From positions 1-64,000 of the forward strand of contig JAUQPW010000010.1 of the NCBI GenBank assembly GCA_030550175.1: a stretch of 64,000 nucleotides of DNA. Direction: 5' to 3'. Origin of the DNA: a bacterium. GTDB taxonomy: Bacteria; Moduliflexota; Moduliflexia; Moduliflexales; JAUQPW01. Positions within the stretch are counted from its first letter, which is position 1; every line of letters begins with the position of its first letter. This document shows positions 1 to 9,578 of the stretch, piece by piece. The position numbers were made by a program, and so were the translations under genes. Below the pieces are notes generated by a model that saw nothing but the letters and a program-made list of their open reading frames with translations, ran no database searches and was not told the DNA's origin.

Positions 1-121
1 GGGGGGGTTGGGGGGTGGGGGAGTCGTATGGTTTATTTTTAAGTGGGTGGGTATGGGAGCATCGGCGATTTTCTTTCTTGCGCTTACACTCCCATACCCC
101 CATACCCCCACACCCCTATAC
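1..121. repeat. Simple-sequence palindromic element a
   Basis: A G-rich stretch (1-60, clearest arm 41-60, words like GGGTATGGGAG) is followed by a C-rich arm at 88-121 made of CCCATACCCC and CCCACACCCC words. The arms are roughly reverse complementary. It is the first of nine elements of this style in the window and lies just upstream of the ligase start. The frame of that gene stays open through it. Confidence 0.6.
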
Positions 122-163
122 TTAAGCATATACCTTCCTACTTCCACGCTTTCCTACTCTTTC

Positions 164-1555
164 ATGAGTATGAACTGGCCTCCTATTTATGATGAAACTT
201 ATTTGCCGGAATTGCATCAGAAATATTGGTTCCCACGAGAAGAAACCATGGATCCTGAAGAACGGGAGAAAATCATTTTGAAAAAGCTTCAGGCTCAAAT
301 TACCTATGCGTATCAACACGCCCCTTTCTATCGTAAAAAATGGGATGAAGCCGGACTTCAACCGGGAGATATTAAAACTCTAGAAGATTTCCACAAGATG
401 CCCCTGGTGACCAAGCAGGAAATTCGAAAGGATCAGATGGAACACCCACCTTTTGGATCCTATCTCTGTATACCCCGGGAGCAGGTGTTAAGAATCCATG
501 GGACTTCTGGAACAACGGGAAAACCAACGGCTTTTGCCATTGGTCGAGACGATTGGAGACGAATTGCCAATGCCCACGCGCGGGTCATGTGGGGAATGGG
601 ATTACGCCCAGGGGATACTGTTTTTATCGGCTCTTTTTTTAGCCTCTATTTGGGAAGTTGGGGAGCTCTCGTGGGTGCCGAGCGGCTTGGTTTAACCTGT
701 TTTCCCTTCGGAGCCGGGGTTCCTGGGCAAACAGAACGGGGAATTGAATGGATGCGGGACATCAAACCAACTGCCTTTTATGGTACCCCTTCCTATGCTT
801 TATATATTGCCGAGAAAACCCGGGAAGCCGGATACGATCCCAGGGACTTCGGATTGAAAATCATGTTCTTTTCTGGAGAGCCTGGAGCTGGAATCCCTTC
901 CACCAAGAAACTCATAGAAGAAACTTATGGGGCCATCTGTATTGATACGGGAAGTACGGCAGAAATGACTCCCTGGATGAGTAATGGGGAATGTGCAGAT
1001 CGTCAAGGAATGCACCTGTGGCAGGATATTGTTTATACAGAACTCATCGATCCGGATACCCGGCAGGTTGTTCCCTATGGAAAAGAAGGCGTTCCCGTTT
1101 ATACCCATCTGGAGCGGACTTCTCAACCTATGATTCGCTTCTGGTCCGGAGATTTATCTACCTGGACCCAGGAGCCTTGCAGTTGTGGAAGGACATATCC
1201 CAGACTCCCTAAAGGGATATACGGTCGGATTGATGACATGTTCATCGTTCGCGGCGAAAACATTTATCCCAGTGCTATTGAGGATGTATTAAGGGCCACC
1301 GAGGGATTCGGTGAAGAGTTTCGTATTCTCATTACCCGGGAACGGACCATGGATGAACTGACCGTCCAGGCCGAGTATAGCCCCCGATTCCAAAAGGAAG
1401 CCAAAGATAATCCCCACATACTGGAGAGATTACGGGAAACCCTGGAAACCAGGCTACGGGTCCGCCTTGGAGTTCGAACTAGAGTTGAGTTGATAGAGCC
1501 CGGAAAACTAGAACGGACCCAGTTCAAAGCGCGAAGGGTTATCGATAAACGTTAA
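164..1555 (+). CDS. Phenylacetate-CoA ligase family (AMP-binding) enzyme
   Basis: A 463-residue member of the PaaK-like branch of adenylate-forming enzymes, which activate a carboxylic acid with ATP and join it to coenzyme A in the cytoplasm. The ATP loop TSGTTGKPTAF, the motif GSTAEM, the Cys pair in PCSCGRTYPR and the C-terminal GRIDDMFIVRGENIYPSAIE are all present, and the length suits the family (about 430-470). The frame is open upstream to base 8, but that part is simple-sequence repeat, so I place the start at the ATG at 164 (another is at 170). No other phenylacetate or aromatic degradation gene is nearby, so the true substrate is unknown. Confidence 0.9.
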   Translation: MSMNWPPIYDETYLPELHQKYWFPREETMDPEEREKIILKKLQAQITYAYQHAPFYRKKWDEAGLQPGDIKTLEDFHKMPLVTKQEIRKDQMEHPPFGSYLCIPREQVLRIHGTSGTTGKPTAFAIGRDDWRRIANAHARVMWGMGLRPGDTVFIGSFFSLYLGSWGALVGAERLGLTCFPFGAGVPGQTERGIEWMRDIKPTAFYGTPSYALYIAEKTREAGYDPRDFGLKIMFFSGEPGAGIPSTKKLIEETYGAICIDTGSTAEMTPWMSNGECADRQGMHLWQDIVYTELIDPDTRQVVPYGKEGVPVYTHLERTSQPMIRFWSGDLSTWTQEPCSCGRTYPRLPKGIYGRIDDMFIVRGENIYPSAIEDVLRATEGFGEEFRILITRERTMDELTVQAEYSPRFQKEAKDNPHILERLRETLETRLRVRLGVRTRVELIEPGKLERTQFKARRVIDKR

Positions 1556-1559
1556 AGCC

Positions 1560-1604
1560 GGAAATCAGAAGCCAGAAATCTAAATTCTGAATTCTGATTC
1601 CTGG
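1560..1604. repeat. Simple-sequence palindromic element b
   Basis: The left arm 1560-1580 uses the words GGAAATCAGAAG and CCAGAAATC; the right arm 1584-1604 uses ATTCTGAATTCTGATTCCTGG. The arms are near reverse complements. It fills the space between the ligase stop and the kinase start. Confidence 0.6.
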
Positions 1605-1616
1605 AAGCTGAAAGAT

Positions 1617-3722
1617 ATGACTTTTCAAGTCCAGAGCGCTCTCATTGCGGCTATTGTAAATCTCTGCTTTGCCGTTTACTTCATCCTTAAGGATCGAAAG
1701 AACCAACTCCACCGAACTTTCTCCTACCTCAGCTTTAATATTTTTGTCTGGAACCTGGGATTTTTCCTCTATAAGCTCACCCAAAGTGATTTCTGGTACC
1801 GGATTCTCTTTCTCGGTTCTCTTTTTATTCCTCCCAGTGCGCTTCACTTTACCCTTGTATTTCTTTCGGCTCGAAATCCCATAAATTGGAAACTTTTAAG
1901 ATATACCTACGCAATCAGTATCGGTCTTTTCATAACCGTCCTGACTCCCTTCTTTTTCATGCGAGAGTGGAGTATCATAACGGTATGTTATTTCTTTCCG
2001 GTTCTTTATCTTTGCCTGTATTTGATCTATAAACGGTATTCTGAAACAGAGTCAACTACAGAAAGGGCCAAGCTCAAATACATGATAATAGGCGGAGTTA
2101 TTGCCACAACTGCAGGAATCACAGATTTTTTACCAGGAATAGGAATCAATGTTCCTCAGCTAGGAAACCTGGCCGTCATGGTTTATATGTATTTTATCTC
2201 TCAATCTATTGTAAAGTATCGATTACTGGATCTCCACGAAATCATCGGAAGGGGGATCGTGCTTGTTACCCTAGCCTCTATAACCGGAGGTATCTATGGA
2301 GCTTTGGTGTTATGGATTGGAAACAAGCCGGGACTGGCTATCTTTAACACTTTTATTGCCTCTCTACTTATTCTACTTCTTTACGAACCGATTAAATTGA
2401 AGGTCCAGGACCGGGCCAATCGTATTTTTCTCAGGGAGAGTTATAATCTCCAAAATATTTTGAATACCTTGAGTCGAAAAATGGCCCGGGTTTTAACGGT
2501 GGATGAACTCTTTAGCCTGATTATCAACACGATTAAAGAGTTTCCCCGTGTAACCCATGCATCGGTTTATGTTTTGGATGAACGGGAGGATCTGTTTAAG
2601 CTGGTAGAAGCAATTGGCGATCATCGGGAGAGAATTCCCAAATTCCTTGAGACCAAAGTTCTCACCGATTATATCAAGGAGAAAAGAGGTGCCTTGATTC
2701 TGGAAGAACTGGAACGGGAGTTGAGAACTTACGAGATGGAGAACGGAAGAGGAGAAGAAGGGAGAAAAGGATATACCAACGACCCCTCTTCTCTTACCCG
2801 TTCTTCCCCTCCCTCGCCCACTTCCCCGGCGGTTATTAAGTCCGTTTGTGAGTTGTTGAGGAAAATGGAAGCCCAGGTCTGTATCCCCCTAATGTATAGA
2901 GAAGATAGGGTCCTGGGACTTTGGAACCTTAAAGATGCAGGTTCTGAAGAAGCTTACTCCAGTCAGGAAATTACCCTGCTTATGACCGTTGCCAATCAGG
3001 CAGCTATCATTATTGAGAATTATAAAATCTACGAGACCATGAAAAAGAAAGATCGTTTAGCGGCCTTAGGAGAGATGGCTACGGGTCTGGCCCATGAAAT
3101 AAGAAACCCCCTGGGAGCTATTAAAGGTGCGGCCCAATATCTTCAAGTAGAGCCTTCCATAGAGGAAAGAAAAGAGTTTTTAAGTATTATTATTGAAGAG
3201 GTCGATCGATTGAATCATGTAGTTTCTCAGTTCCTGGATTATGCACGCCCCTTCAAGAAAAATATCACCCTTTGTGAAATCAATAAGATCCTGGAGAAAA
3301 CCTATGCTTTGATCAAAGCCGAGGGAATTCCCGAACAAATAAAAGTAGTCCTGGACTTTGAAGAAAATTTACCTTTGATCCATGCCGATGCAGAACAACT
3401 CCGACAGGTTTTTTTAAACCTCTTTTTAAATGCCATCCAGGCCATGCCAGAAGGTGGAAATTTGATTGTCTCCACGACTCTGGAGAGCGATCCCGATAAA
3501 ACCGGAACCTATTTAAGTATAAAATTTATAGATACCGGAATTGGAATTCCTGCAGATCATATAGATAAATTGTTCAATCCATTCTTTACTACCAAAAAAG
3601 AGGGGACAGGGCTTGGCCTGGCTATTTGCCATCGTATTGTCGAAGGACATGACGGGACCATTGAAGTTAGCAGTCAAATCGGTAAGGGAAGTCAATTTGT
3701 GGTAAAATTACCTGTTCAATGA
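1617..3722 (+). CDS. Membrane sensor histidine kinase (7TM, GAF, HisKA, HATPase)
   Basis: A 701-residue sensor kinase. The first 235 or so residues hold about seven hydrophobic segments resembling the 7TM sensor domain of histidine kinases. A GAF-like region follows (about 270-480), then the dimerisation/phosphoacceptor domain with LAHEIRNPLG (His at residue 493) and an ATPase domain with the N box NLFLNAIQAM, the G1 motif DTGIGIP, FFTTK and GTGLGLAI. All catalytic motifs look intact. The GAF region is interrupted at about residues 373-404 by a low-complexity stretch encoded by palindromic element c. The next gene is an NtrC-type regulator, its likely partner. The signal sensed is not evident; the metal island downstream makes metal or envelope stress a guess. 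Confidence 0.92.
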   Translation: MTFQVQSALIAAIVNLCFAVYFILKDRKNQLHRTFSYLSFNIFVWNLGFFLYKLTQSDFWYRILFLGSLFIPPSALHFTLVFLSARNPINWKLLRYTYAISIGLFITVLTPFFFMREWSIITVCYFFPVLYLCLYLIYKRYSETESTTERAKLKYMIIGGVIATTAGITDFLPGIGINVPQLGNLAVMVYMYFISQSIVKYRLLDLHEIIGRGIVLVTLASITGGIYGALVLWIGNKPGLAIFNTFIASLLILLLYEPIKLKVQDRANRIFLRESYNLQNILNTLSRKMARVLTVDELFSLIINTIKEFPRVTHASVYVLDEREDLFKLVEAIGDHRERIPKFLETKVLTDYIKEKRGALILEELERELRTYEMENGRGEEGRKGYTNDPSSLTRSSPPSPTSPAVIKSVCELLRKMEAQVCIPLMYREDRVLGLWNLKDAGSEEAYSSQEITLLMTVANQAAIIIENYKIYETMKKKDRLAALGEMATGLAHEIRNPLGAIKGAAQYLQVEPSIEERKEFLSIIIEEVDRLNHVVSQFLDYARPFKKNITLCEINKILEKTYALIKAEGIPEQIKVVLDFEENLPLIHADAEQLRQVFLNLFLNAIQAMPEGGNLIVSTTLESDPDKTGTYLSIKFIDTGIGIPADHIDKLFNPFFTTKKEGTGLGLAICHRIVEGHDGTIEVSSQIGKGSQFVVKLPVQ
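2735..2829. repeat. Simple-sequence palindromic element c, inside the kinase gene
   Basis: The left arm (about 2735-2770) is purine-rich with words GGAGAACGG and GAAGAGGAGAAG; the right arm (about 2784-2826) carries CCCTCTTCTC, CCGTTCTTCCCC and CCACTTCCCC. It is read through in frame and adds about 32 residues, rich in Glu, Gly, Ser and Pro, in the GAF region. Confidence 0.65.
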
Positions 3723-3766
3723 GAGGGTAAAGTGATAAGGTAGGGAGGGAACCTAGGAAGGTAGTA

Positions 3767-3882
3767 CCTTGTAAAGTTAAATTTGAAGGGCTATTCTACC
3801 CTCATCCCCTAACCCCCTCTCCCGAAGCTTCGGGAGAGGGGCCGGAGGTGAGGGGGAACCATACAGAATTAACTTTACAAGG
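3767..3882. repeat. Small palindromic MITE-like element with 14-bp terminal inverted repeats
   Basis: CCTTGTAAAGTTAA at 3767-3780 is matched exactly in reverse complement at 3869-3882. Between them, 3799-3856 is a large palindrome with CCCCCTCTCCCG and CGGGAGAGGGG arms around AAGCTT and outer CCCTCATCCCC and GGTGAGGGG words. The inner palindrome belongs to the CCCTCACCCC/GGGAGAGGGG family seen again near 7267, 44354 and 59017. Confidence 0.65.
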
Positions 3883-3894
3883 GAGTAGTTACGC

Positions 3895-3955
3895 GGGAGT
3901 GAGAGGGTGAAAAGGTAAGAAAGGATTAAGATCCCCTTTTCACCCTTTACTTCCC
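3895..3955. repeat. Simple-sequence palindromic element e
   Basis: The left arm GGGAGTGAGAGGGTGAAAAG (from 3895) pairs with CCCCTTTTCACCCTTTACTT (3933 onward, ending at 3955). A sequence similar to the left arm (GAGAGGGTAAAGTGATAAGG) also lies at 3721-3740, on the other side of the 3767-3882 palindrome, as if that element had been inserted into this one. Confidence 0.6.
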
Positions 3956-3966
3956 ATAAAGAACCC

Positions 3967-5493
3967 TTGAAAAAAAGGATCCTTGTCGTAGATGACGAAA
4001 AAAACATGCGTCGGATTCTAGAGGCCTTATTAACCAAAGAAGGTTATGAGGTCGCCGAGGCCGTGGATGGGGAAAGTGCCCTTGCCTGGCTAAAAGGGAA
4101 TACCTGTCATGCAGTCATCACGGATTTAATGATGCCGGGAATGGATGGGCTTGTTCTTATGGAACACATTTTAAAAGATCATCCCGGTCTTCCGATTATT
4201 ATTATTACGGCCCATGGAACCATTGAGACGGCTGTAGATGCTATGAAAAAAGGAGCCTTCGATTATATCACAAAGCCCTTTGAACAGGATGAAATGAGAG
4301 CCATTGTCTATAAAGCGGTTAAGACCCAGGAACTCAACCAGAAGGAGATCCTCCCTGAATTTGAGTATCAGGAACGGTTTGGAATTATCGGGGATAGCCC
4401 GGTTATGAAAGAAATTTACAAGATTCTTGAAAAGATATGGGATAGTCCTTCAACTGTTCTGATTACCGGTGAAAGCGGTACAGGAAAAGAATTGATTGCC
4501 CGGGTTCTCCATGAAAGAAGTTTCAGAAAAGGAAGGCCTTTTATCAAAGTGAATTGCGCCGCCATTCCCGAAAACCTGGTAGAAAGCGAGCTTTTCGGTT
4601 ATGAGAAAGGAGCTTTCACAGGTGCCGTTGGAAGTAAACCCGGTCGATTTGAGCTGGCCCATACCGGTACACTCTTTTTAGATGAAATTGCCGAGATCAA
4701 AAGGGAAGTGCAAGTAAAACTTCTGCGAGTTCTTCAAGAACAAGAATTTGAAAGGGTAGGGGGAATTAAGACCTTGAAGGTGGATGTACGCCTCATCGCG
4801 GCTACAAACCGAGATTTGCAAAAAGAGGTTAAGGAAGGAAATTTTCGAGAAGATTTATTTTATCGACTCAATGTAATTCCCATTAAAGTGCCCCCTTTGC
4901 GGGAACGAAAAGAAGATATCCCCCTCCTCATTCACCACTTTATTACCAAATACAATAAACGTCTGAATAAAAGCGTACAGGGTATCAGTGAGGAAGCTAA
5001 AGCCGCTTTGATGGAATATAACTGGCCGGGAAATATTCGAGAACTGGAAAATGTCATCGAACGAACCATTCTGCTTTTAGATTCTGATTTCATTACCTTG
5101 AAAGATTTACCAAAGGAACTGAGAAGCCTGATGAGTACAAGAGTTGCATATAATATTTCAACTGAATTACCCGGCAGAGTAGAACCCGATTTGAAATCTA
5201 TCCCTGCATCCCAGTCCAGAGAATTGATGGGAACCGGTTCTATACCTGATTCTACTCCAGAAGGTCAGATTACCGATTCAAGTGAGGGTGGCTCCGATTT
5301 AAAATCAGACCTGAGTTTGAAAGAAGCCGTTAAACAAGCCACTGCTCAAGTGGAAAGAAATTTAATTATTAAAGCGCTTCAAGAAACCCGGGGAAATGTG
5401 ACCCGAGCGGCTAAAAAATTGGGCATCAGTAGAAAAAGCCTTCAAACCAAAATGAAGGAATATGAGCTAAGGGAAAAAGAATGGAATATCTAA
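3967..5493 (+). CDS. NtrC-family sigma-54-dependent response regulator
   Basis: A 508-residue activator of sigma-54 promoters. Residues 1-120 form a receiver domain with phosphoacceptor Asp53 in [12 protein letters not shown]. The AAA+ domain has Walker A GESGTGKE at about 168, the sigma-54 contact loop GAFTGA at about 215-220 and Walker [11 protein letters not shown]. The C-terminus (about 455-508) is a Fis-type helix-turn-helix ([20 protein letters not shown]). A Ser/Pro-rich linker lies between. The start is a TTG at 3967, since the receiver begins right there and no ATG fits; no clear ribosome binding site is visible. It is most likely phosphorylated by the kinase upstream, from which repeats separate it. 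Confidence 0.93.
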   Translation: MKKRILVVDDEKNMRRILEALLTKEGYEVAEAVDGESALAWLKGNTCHAVITDLMMPGMDGLVLMEHILKDHPGLPIIIITAHGTIETAVDAMKKGAFDYITKPFEQDEMRAIVYKAVKTQELNQKEILPEFEYQERFGIIGDSPVMKEIYKILEKIWDSPSTVLITGESGTGKELIARVLHERSFRKGRPFIKVNCAAIPENLVESELFGYEKGAFTGAVGSKPGRFELAHTGTLFLDEIAEIKREVQVKLLRVLQEQEFERVGGIKTLKVDVRLIAATNRDLQKEVKEGNFREDLFYRLNVIPIKVPPLRERKEDIPLLIHHFITKYNKRLNKSVQGISEEAKAALMEYNWPGNIRELENVIERTILLLDSDFITLKDLPKELRSLMSTRVAYNISTELPGRVEPDLKSIPASQSRELMGTGSIPDSTPEGQITDSSEGGSDLKSDLSLKEAVKQATAQVERNLIIKALQETRGNVTRAAKKLGISRKSLQTKMKEYELREKEWNI

Positions 5494-5497
5494 AGTT

Positions 5498-7105
5498 ATG
5501 CAAGTATCTTCTTTGTCTGATATAGAAAAATTAGAACAGGCCACCGCAGAGGACCTTGTAGAGCATTTTAAAAAAATACCCGACATAACCGAATATACGC
5601 TGGATTGTAACTCCTATCCGTTATCAAGATTAGAAAAATTGAAGAAAATCCTTAGCGAAGCTGCCGAATCTGTTTCCCCCCAGAGTGAGCTTTATAATCC
5701 GTACGATAAAATCCTTAAGCGCCTGTCCGGTCTGATTACCACTCGGGTTGATTATGTAAAGGGCTTTATTCAACAAGTATTAGGCAGGGAATCCCCCTTA
5801 AATAGTAAATACTTCCTGGAAACGGCCCTTACGTCGGATATCCTTCACCATGTGGATCTCATGAAAGACGTTGGGATTTCTCCGGAGATGGATGAAACCG
5901 AGTATAATGAAGTCCTTCAAAAGCTGGTGAAGGTTTTAAAATTTCGATTTAATGAGGCTTTGAGCACCTACAAAGAGCTTTATTCCACCACCTATGAAGA
6001 AATTGCGAAAAATAAGACTAAATTCCCCCAAGAGGAATTAGAACAATATAAAAGATTTCTGGAAGACGCTCTCTTGATGACGAAGACCCATATTACCGTT
6101 AAGCCTCAACAGATTCAGCAGCTCAAGGGAACTCTGATCAAAATTCTGGAAGCTTTGGCCGTTCGAGCCCTTGAATCCGTGGAGACTTTTGATAAGTCTC
6201 AATATAGACAGATCTTAAATCTCATTGAAACAAACATAGATGGCCTGGAAGCAGAGTTTGCCCATGAAATTATCGAGCGTTTCTCAAATCTCATCCCCGA
6301 GACTATAGCGGAAAAATATCCCCTCACGATTATCCGCCATAACAGGAAACTGGCCGAGTTACTGATCGAAATTTCTAAACCTTCGGAGTCGATTTTAGAT
6401 CTGTACGATATGTTAATAAGTTTCACCATTGCCGAAGCCGAAAAAATCCGAAGCCTGATAATTGAAAAGCAAGAACTTGCAGATTCGCCCCTAGAAGTAA
6501 AAATAACCCTGGGTGAGCAGGAAATTCGGGAAGAAATGAAGCACTTTGAGGCTTTAACTTTAACCCAGAAAGCCCTGGCTTTAATTAGATTGTCTTTTTA
6601 CGGACTTTTTGAAACCCTTTCCTCGCTCACTTTAGAAGAATTAAATAAATATCCTATCGGAGTCCTTAAATCTGCCGAGAAGACTTTAAAAGAGCTGGAA
6701 CAGCAGGAATTACCGGAGAAGGAGATTCAGATCATTCGGGCTAACACCGATTATATAAAAGCCCTTGAACTTCTGGATAAGGCCATTGCAGGTTATAAAA
6801 CCTCGGGTGAAAAGTACGATTTTATAAGGATCTATAAAGAAACCGACTATGAAGTGCAAGGGGTGAGTTACTGTACTTTTAACGACCTGATCTTACGAAT
6901 GATTCAGAACATCGGAGAAGCCAATCTTATCCTGAATTCTACCAGGACAGGAATTTCCGAGGAGCGTCAACACGAGTTAACAATTACAATCACCGAAAGA
7001 TATCGTCAAGAATGGAAAAGACAAGCAGAAGAACGGGAAAAAGAAGAAGAACTCCAACTGATAAAATTGGCAGGGCAGAGTGTCTTACCTGACAAGGTCA
7101 ACTAG
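5498..7105 (+). CDS. Unrecognised long helical protein
   Basis: A 535-residue protein I do not recognise. It has no signal peptide or membrane segment and is rich in Glu, Leu, Lys and Ile in a pattern typical of all-helical proteins. The C-terminus (about 495-525) is a strongly charged coiled coil rich in Arg, Lys and Glu. It starts 4 bp after the stop of the NtrC-type gene, so the two are almost certainly cotranscribed, suggesting it is a target or partner of that signalling pathway. There are only two Cys and no recognisable nucleotide-binding motif. Confidence 0.8.
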   Translation: MQVSSLSDIEKLEQATAEDLVEHFKKIPDITEYTLDCNSYPLSRLEKLKKILSEAAESVSPQSELYNPYDKILKRLSGLITTRVDYVKGFIQQVLGRESPLNSKYFLETALTSDILHHVDLMKDVGISPEMDETEYNEVLQKLVKVLKFRFNEALSTYKELYSTTYEEIAKNKTKFPQEELEQYKRFLEDALLMTKTHITVKPQQIQQLKGTLIKILEALAVRALESVETFDKSQYRQILNLIETNIDGLEAEFAHEIIERFSNLIPETIAEKYPLTIIRHNRKLAELLIEISKPSESILDLYDMLISFTIAEAEKIRSLIIEKQELADSPLEVKITLGEQEIREEMKHFEALTLTQKALALIRLSFYGLFETLSSLTLEELNKYPIGVLKSAEKTLKELEQQELPEKEIQIIRANTDYIKALELLDKAIAGYKTSGEKYDFIRIYKETDYEVQGVSYCTFNDLILRMIQNIGEANLILNSTRTGISEERQHELTITITERYRQEWKRQAEEREKEEELQLIKLAGQSVLPDKVN

Positions 7106-7549
7106 CGAAAGAACGCGAAACCTCTCAAGCTGAGTCAAAGGGAAGGCGGGGTTTACTCCATACACATCAAGCTAAGAAGGGGAAAAGCCTTATTTTCGGC
7201 CTGAAAACCCTCCTTGGCGGGGCGACCTGTTGATAGCTCTTAGGCGGATAATGGCTCTTCTTTTTTCCCTCACCCCCGGCCCCTCTCCCACGCTGTGGGA
7301 GAGGGGAATCGACACATTTCCAGGCTAACTTCCCAGGCCTTATCCTGGCGTCAATGGGCAAGGGGAGTGCCTGGGCCCCAGGTTTCATCCTTAACTGGAT
7401 GACTAGGGGGTTTACCCTGAGTCCTTCGATAAACTCAGGACAAACTCTGACGAAGGGCTTCTGGTCACAGCTAATTACTTCCAATTACTTTATGAAATGC
7501 AAAGGGGTATGACCTCCCCCCCAGCCGGAACAAGCCTGGTTCTTGATTC
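7106..7549. repeat. Gene-free stretch packed with four different dispersed repeats
   Basis: No gene is seen here. 7161-7211 is a copy of the GCTAAGAAGGGGAAAAGCC repeat (others near 24017 and, inverted, 36115). 7212-7238 carries GGCGGGGCGACCTGTTGATAG, of the AGCCCCGTAGGGGCGACC family. 7267-7306 is a CCCTCACCCC palindrome with a 9-bp CCCCTCTCCC-type stem. 7415-7457 holds CCTTCGATAAACTCAGGAC and a matching CGAAGG arm, a repeat type widespread in environmental genomes. Confidence 0.6.
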
Positions 7550-8923
7550 TTATTTCTTCTCTTCGGTACCCTTCAAAGCTCTGGTAAACTGGCTTCCCAT
7601 AGCCGTCTCCAACTCGATCAAAGCCAGGTTATAGTTATAGAGGGCTTCTAAAAAGAGGGTATTTGTTCGAATAAAGTCTTCTTCCGCCCGGGCAACTTCC
7701 AGAAATTCAATTTCCCCTGCCTGGAAAGCCTTCCGATTCAACTCCAGATTTTCTCGGACTAGTTGGATAAGGCCTCGCTGAAACACATCCAGATTTTTCT
7801 TACCGGTTTCAACCTTGGTAAATCCGATTCGTACCTCTTGCTCGATCCTATTTTTCAAAGCTGCTAATTCCAGGCTTACCTGATCCTTGCGGCTCAGAGA
7901 TTTAGCAATTTCCCCCTGATTCCGGTTAAAGAGAGGAAGAGGAATAGAAACAAACCCCCCTATGCGACGCTCATTTCCCAATTCCCGCTCAAAAGCCCCC
8001 CCAACCTCGATATTTGGAACTCCTTCTGCCCTGGCCAGGGAAATATCGGCCTCTGCTGCTTTTACGGCTACTTGAAGACTTCTATAATCTGGCCGATTGG
8101 CCAGAGCAAATCGGATTAATTCGGTCAGATTAAACTGAATTTGTTCCTTAGAGAGGGTTCCTTCCACTTTAAGACCCTCCACCCCGGAAGGCCCCCCTGA
8201 ATCCAGGATAATCCCAAGAGCCATTAAAAGCTCGGAGTTCGCTTGACTAAACTCATTTTGAAGGTTTAGACTTTCTATAGTGGTTCTCTGTAATTCTACA
8301 GAAGCCAGATTAACCCCCATGAGAGGGATATCTCCGGCTTTATAGCGTTTATTAGCAATATCTAAAATAATCCTGTTAACCTCCAGGACTTCCTTTATTA
8401 ACTCCTGTCGTCTTTGATTAAATAACACAGCATAGAAAGCTTTTTTGACCTCGGCCGTTTTTAGCCGAACCACATTCTGAAAATCCAGCCGGGCTTTTTC
8501 CAGTTTTAATTGGGCCACCCGTTTGCGGTGTCCTATTTTTCCACCCAGAGGAATTTCCTGGCTTAAGTTGATATCATAATTAAACCCGGATAGATCCTCA
8601 TCTGGAATACTTTGATTTCTTCCTGTAAACTCAATTTTAGGATTGGGAAGGAGTCCTGCAGTTATCAACTCTCCCCTGGCTATATCGATTTCTGCCTTAG
8701 CTGCCAATATTTCCGGATTATGCTCCACGGTAAAGGTTAAAAGCTCATCTAAAGTATAAGACTTAGCGGGATTGAGTTTAGGAACCTCCTGACCCGTCAC
8801 CTGTAATGGATCCTTCAACAAACCGTTCAAACCCACCAGTATAAACAATAAGATCGAAAAAAAAGGTTTAGCACTCTTCACAAGATAGGGTTTACACGCC
8901 GAGCTTTGTACCGATTTAGTCAA
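7550..8923 (-). CDS. TolC/CzcC-family outer membrane efflux protein
   Basis: A 457-residue outer-membrane channel of tripartite efflux systems. After a hydrophobic signal-like segment (about 20-40) come two long helical OEP repeats; the family features LPNPKIEFTGR, SQEIPLGGKIGHRKRVA and VSIPLPLFNRNQGEI match CzcC-like heavy-metal channels. The reading frame begins at a TTG (8923) without a good ribosome site, so the true start could be a nearby GTG. The cognate pump is not adjacent; the RND pump and adaptor at 29-34 kb are the obvious candidates, although a second TolC protein lies closer to them. Confidence 0.9.
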   Translation of the reverse strand: MTKSVQSSACKPYLVKSAKPFFSILLFILVGLNGLLKDPLQVTGQEVPKLNPAKSYTLDELLTFTVEHNPEILAAKAEIDIARGELITAGLLPNPKIEFTGRNQSIPDEDLSGFNYDINLSQEIPLGGKIGHRKRVAQLKLEKARLDFQNVVRLKTAEVKKAFYAVLFNQRRQELIKEVLEVNRIILDIANKRYKAGDIPLMGVNLASVELQRTTIESLNLQNEFSQANSELLMALGIILDSGGPSGVEGLKVEGTLSKEQIQFNLTELIRFALANRPDYRSLQVAVKAAEADISLARAEGVPNIEVGGAFERELGNERRIGGFVSIPLPLFNRNQGEIAKSLSRKDQVSLELAALKNRIEQEVRIGFTKVETGKKNLDVFQRGLIQLVRENLELNRKAFQAGEIEFLEVARAEEDFIRTNTLFLEALYNYNLALIELETAMGSQFTRALKGTEEKK

Positions 8924-9290
8924 AAGAATACCGGGAAATTAGCCTCCGGATTCCTTTCCCAAAATTCAGGACAGAGCTCTTTGTGCTTTTATGAAAAGAC
9001 AATTAAAGACCAACCCTGTAGGGTCCCCGACCCTTCAGGTAATAGTTTTGCGGCGAATAAGCATAACGGTCTTTTTGTAGAAAGATTTTTAATTTTAAAA
9101 CAGGAAGATTGTTATAAAACAAATACCTCTATTTTAATTCTTCGAAGGCTTTGAGGCTCCGATAACTATAGAGATTTCCTTATTTTCAAAACCTTCATTA
9201 AAAAACTAAAGGAATAAATACATCTAAATTAAATGGGAAACAGAAAAAATCTCCGAAAAAATCCTAAAAAAGCAGTAAGTAATCTGCCCT
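8924..9290. other. Gene-free stretch, AT-rich, with one hairpin
   Basis: No credible gene is seen. 9015-9039 can form a hairpin with arms CCTGTAGGGTC and GACCCTTCAGG around CCC. The rest is AT-rich and may hold the promoter of the TolC-type gene. Confidence 0.4.
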
Positions 9291-9578
9291 TCAAAGGGAT
9301 CGAGGTGGCTGGATGAGAGGATGGGTAAAACCGGGGAGGGTTTCGCCGGAGGTTAGAAGCGAGATCGTAGAAAGTACTACTATAAAGACCAATATTCCGG
9401 GGACCATCAGATGAAGATTCTGATAATAGAAATGAAAACAGAACCCACTTCCTAAAGAATCAGTATGCTCTATGTCTCTCCATTCATGGGGATTTAGAAA
9501 ACACCACAGGTATCCCATGGAAAATAGCAAAATCGCCACTATTAAAAGGAATCTGTAAGGCATAGAATTCCGCGGCAT
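9291..9578 (-). CDS. Small two-TM membrane protein, LPGF family member A
   Basis: A 95-residue protein with a first membrane segment ending in MGYLWCFLNP, a short loop with GFCFHFYYQN, a second membrane segment and a C-terminal tail LPGFTHPLIQPPRSL. It is clearly homologous to the protein at 34707-35006 (YLWCFINP, NFCFHFYNQ, LPGFTSPLLEPPR) and more distantly to those at 34284-34568 and 38387-38695. All lie beside metal-transport genes. Cys and His between the two membrane segments suggest metal binding, but this is inference. No strong ribosome site precedes either ATG (9578 or 9563). I know of no named family for it. Confidence 0.75.
   Translation of the reverse strand: MPRNSMPYRFLLIVAILLFSMGYLWCFLNPHEWRDIEHTDSLGSGFCFHFYYQNLHLMVPGILVFIVVLSTISLLTSGETLPGFTHPLIQPPRSL

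Noticed and set aside
8..163. N-terminal extension of the CoA ligase
   Set aside because: It is translated from simple-sequence repeat; the conserved protein starts at 164.
7167..7484. Minus-strand frame of 105 codons
   Set aside because: Made of four dispersed repeats, including one whose translation often appears as a false protein in environmental genomes.
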